Shown: positions 6,680 through 8,305 of the stretch, piece by piece | Layout: every line of letters starts with the position of its first letter | How positions within the stretch are numbered: position 1 is the stretch's first letter | NCBI GenBank assembly: GCA_017997825.1 | Contig: JAGOEH010000134.1 | Span: 1-8,305 of the forward strand | Direction: 5' to 3' | Origin: Candidatus Delongbacteria bacterium | GTDB lineage: Bacteria; JAGOEH01 | DNA length: 8,305 nt | Position numbers and translations under genes: made by a program | The notes under the pieces: generated by a model | What the model saw: the letters and a program-made list of their open reading frames with translations, nothing else | Told to the model about the DNA's origin: nothing | Database searches by the model: none

Positions 6680-7611
6680 AACTGTCGATTGTTACGACCC
6701 TATACTATTCCGCTCCCTATCTGCGGGAGTTTTACAGCCGATGCCGTACCGCGGTGTCGGCTCTGACCGATGATTATGAGATGATCCTGGTCAATGACGG
6801 TTCACCGGATGAATCTCTCGAGATCGCCATCGAATTGAGCCGTTCGGACGACCGGATCCGGGTGATCGACCTGTCCCGGAACTTCGGCCATCACAAAGCC
6901 ATTCAGACCGGGTTGTCGTTTGCCGAGGGCGATTACGTTTTCCTGATCGATTGCGATTTGGAAGAGGAACCCGAATTATTGAGCCTGTTCTGGAAAACAC
7001 TGCATGACCGAAAGGCCGATCTGGTATTTGGTATCCAGGAACACCGTAAAGGCCGGTGGTTCGAACGGATCAGCGGCGCTCTCTTTTATAGGCTGTTCAA
7101 TCTGTTTTCCGATCTGCCGGTCAAAGAAAACCTGATGACTATCCGGTTGATGACTCGCCGCTATCAGAAGAATTTGGTCCGTTTTATGGAAACTCATCCG
7201 GTCTATTTCGGTTTGGCCGCGTTGACCGGTTTTACCCAGTATTCGATCAGTATTGCCAAGAAAGATAAGGGAAAAACCACCTACAATCTTTATAAAAAAC
7301 TGGCCCTGATGGTTAACGCTATTACCTCATTCAGCTCCAAGCCCCTGGTCTATATTTTTTATCTCGGATTATGGATTGTCATCATTTCAAGTGGCTGGAT
7401 CATTCGATTGCTGATCCGTAAATGGTTCTATCAGGTTCCGATGGGATGGACATCGATTGTGGTTTCTATCTGGTTGTTCGGCGGATTGACGCTGTTCGCC
7501 ATTGGGATTGTGGGGGTCTATCTGGCCAAGATTTTTGAACAGACCAAACAGCGGCCCTATGTGGTTATCCGGCAGTTATGGGAAAAGGGAGAGGGACGGG
7601 ATGTGTTTTAA
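6676..7611 (+). CDS. Family 2 glycosyltransferase, GtrB/DPM1-like, membrane anchored
   Basis: This 311-residue protein has a GT-A domain (about 1-215) followed by two membrane helices (about 222-245 and 258-285). Nucleotide-sugar motifs are visible: MILVNDGSPDES with D41, RNFGHHKAIQTGL (68-80), and a DxD-type metal site DCDLEEEPE (92-100). The segment KGKTTYNLYKKL followed by SFSSKP (199-223) matches the GxSxY...FSxxPL pattern of GtrB and ArnC-type enzymes that move a sugar from a nucleotide to undecaprenyl phosphate on the cytoplasmic face. The tail FEQTKQRPYVV is also family-like. The start overlaps wecE by 4 bp (ATGA); the only SD-like tract, AGGA at 6660-6663, is weak and far, so translation is probably coupled. 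Sugar specificity cannot be read from sequence; given its place between wecE and a wecD homologue, dTDP-Fuc4NAc is a reasonable guess. An ECA-type transfer onto a lipid-linked saccharide (WecF role) is less likely because WecF is unrelated in sequence and soluble. Confidence 0.87.
   Translation: MKLSIVTTLYYSAPYLREFYSRCRTAVSALTDDYEMILVNDGSPDESLEIAIELSRSDDRIRVIDLSRNFGHHKAIQTGLSFAEGDYVFLIDCDLEEEPELLSLFWKTLHDRKADLVFGIQEHRKGRWFERISGALFYRLFNLFSDLPVKENLMTIRLMTRRYQKNLVRFMETHPVYFGLAALTGFTQYSISIAKKDKGKTTYNLYKKLALMVNAITSFSSKPLVYIFYLGLWIVIISSGWIIRLLIRKWFYQVPMGWTSIVVSIWLFGGLTLFAIGIVGVYLAKIFEQTKQRPYVVIRQLWEKGEGRDVF
7587..7596 (+). promoter_or_regulatory. Ribosome-binding site for wecD inside the glycosyltransferase gene
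   Basis: The purine tract GGGAGAGGGA lies 4 nt before the ATG at 7601 and within the last codons of the upstream gene. It supports this start and independent ribosome loading in addition to coupling through the 11 bp overlap. Confidence 0.6.
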
Positions 7612-8305
7612 GATCCTGGAATGGGACAGCGATTTTTTTGGATTTTTAACTGCTAGGATTACGCTTCCCCTTCAAGAACACGAGAAGATACCGGAGGTCG
7701 TGAGCCGGATGAAGATACACGGGATCAAACTGGCCTACTGGATGATCCCCGGTCCATGGCCTCGGCTGTACACTCTGCCGGAGTGCCGCCGGGTTGCCCT
7801 GGCGGATATCAAGATGACTTATTCCATGAAGCTGGAAGAAAAGGGGGAACCGATACCCAGTCGGGAGGAGTCAGGGATTGAAGAATATGAACCGGGGATC
7901 CCTGAGCCTGAAATGTACCGATTAGCCCGTTTGAGCGGGCATTGCTCGCGTTTCAAAACGGATCCGATGGTTCCACCGGATTCGTTTACCCGGCTGTACG
8001 ATACCTGGCTGGAGCGGTCGGTGAATCACCAGTTGGCTCTGGCGGTGTATGTTCGGCGAAATCATGGACGTCCGGTCGGAATGGTCACCCTGGAGTCCCA
8101 TCCGCCGGTTTCCAGAATCGGATTGATCGCGGTCGATCCTGACCATCAGGGACAAGGGATTGCCAAAGCCCTGATCCGCCAATGCCAGCAACGATCCTGC
8201 AGGGAGAAATTATGTCGGTTGAATGTGTCAACCCAGCACGACAACCTTCAGGCTTGCCGTCTTTACACCCGTTTCGGCTTCGAATTGGCGGACACGGAGT
8301 ATGTG
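7601..8305 (+). CDS. wecD: dTDP-Fuc4N acetyltransferase, WecD-like GNAT (3' end outside window)
   Basis: An ORF of 235 codons is open from the ATG at 7601 to the last base, with no stop. The product is a GNAT acetyltransferase expected to N-acetylate dTDP-4-amino-4,6-dideoxygalactose with acetyl-CoA, giving dTDP-Fuc4NAc. The N-terminal ILEWDSDFFGF (5-15) is the WecD-type opening. SRFKTD (116-121) and FTRLYDTWLERSV (129-141) match the SRFR...F/YxxWIxxAV block recalled from E. coli WecD. The CoA-binding motif A is V178-x4-Q183-G-Q-G-I-A188. NLQACRLYTRFGF (215-227) includes Y222, the place of the proposed general acid Y208 of E. coli WecD. Judging by the family, only about 5-15 residues lie beyond the edge. 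It overlaps the previous gene by 11 bp in another frame, with GGGAGAGGGA at 7587-7596 as ribosome-binding site. A related 4-amino-sugar acetyltransferase with another substrate remains possible, but wecE nearby argues for Fuc4N. Confidence 0.85.
   Translation, partial: MCFKILEWDSDFFGFLTARITLPLQEHEKIPEVVSRMKIHGIKLAYWMIPGPWPRLYTLPECRRVALADIKMTYSMKLEEKGEPIPSREESGIEEYEPGIPEPEMYRLARLSGHCSRFKTDPMVPPDSFTRLYDTWLERSVNHQLALAVYVRRNHGRPVGMVTLESHPPVSRIGLIAVDPDHQGQGIAKALIRQCQQRSCREKLCRLNVSTQHDNLQACRLYTRFGFELADTEYV

Overview
The window is one tightly packed stretch of + strand genes: six protein-coding genes in a row, with 5 and 18 bp gaps at the first two junctions and 4, 4 and 11 bp overlaps at the last three. 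The last gene runs off the right edge. I see no tRNA, rRNA, CRISPR, insertion sequence or intrinsic terminator. The sequence is of mid GC content, has clear Shine-Dalgarno motifs, and carries genes for polyprenyl-linked surface sugars. It looks chromosomal and bacterial, probably a diderm and perhaps an uncultured FCB-type or neighbouring lineage. That placement is a weak inference from the style of the membrane glycosyltransferase; no phylogenetic marker here settles it.

Layout: 1-174 is a leader with a plausible sigma70-type promoter (TTGACT / TATTAT) and two tiny possible leader ORFs. nadD (175-786, NAD biosynthesis) and polA (792-3473, DNA polymerase I with all three activities apparently intact) are the housekeeping part. 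From 3492 the content becomes surface-glycan related: a 676-residue integral membrane protein that resembles a GT-C glycosyltransferase and ends in TPR repeats (3492-5522, TTG start); wecE (5519-6679), the PLP aminotransferase that makes dTDP-4-amino-4,6-dideoxygalactose; a GtrB/DPM1-type family 2 glycosyltransferase with two C-terminal membrane helices (6676-7611); and a wecD-like GNAT acetyltransferase (7601 to beyond 8305).

How they may work together (inference): WecE and WecD are the last two steps to dTDP-Fuc4NAc. A GtrB-like enzyme normally moves a sugar from a nucleotide onto undecaprenyl phosphate, and a GT-C enzyme moves a sugar from the lipid carrier to an acceptor on the outer face of the membrane. 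The four genes could therefore be a compact Fuc4NAc (or related amino sugar) transfer pathway, analogous to three-component GtrA/GtrB/GtrC glycosylation, but with a TPR-bearing terminal transferase and with an aminotransferase and acetyltransferase built in. A flippase, the dTDP-glucose genes (rmlA/rmlB) and the acceptor are not in the window. Co-transcription with nadD and polA is suggested by the spacing but not proven.
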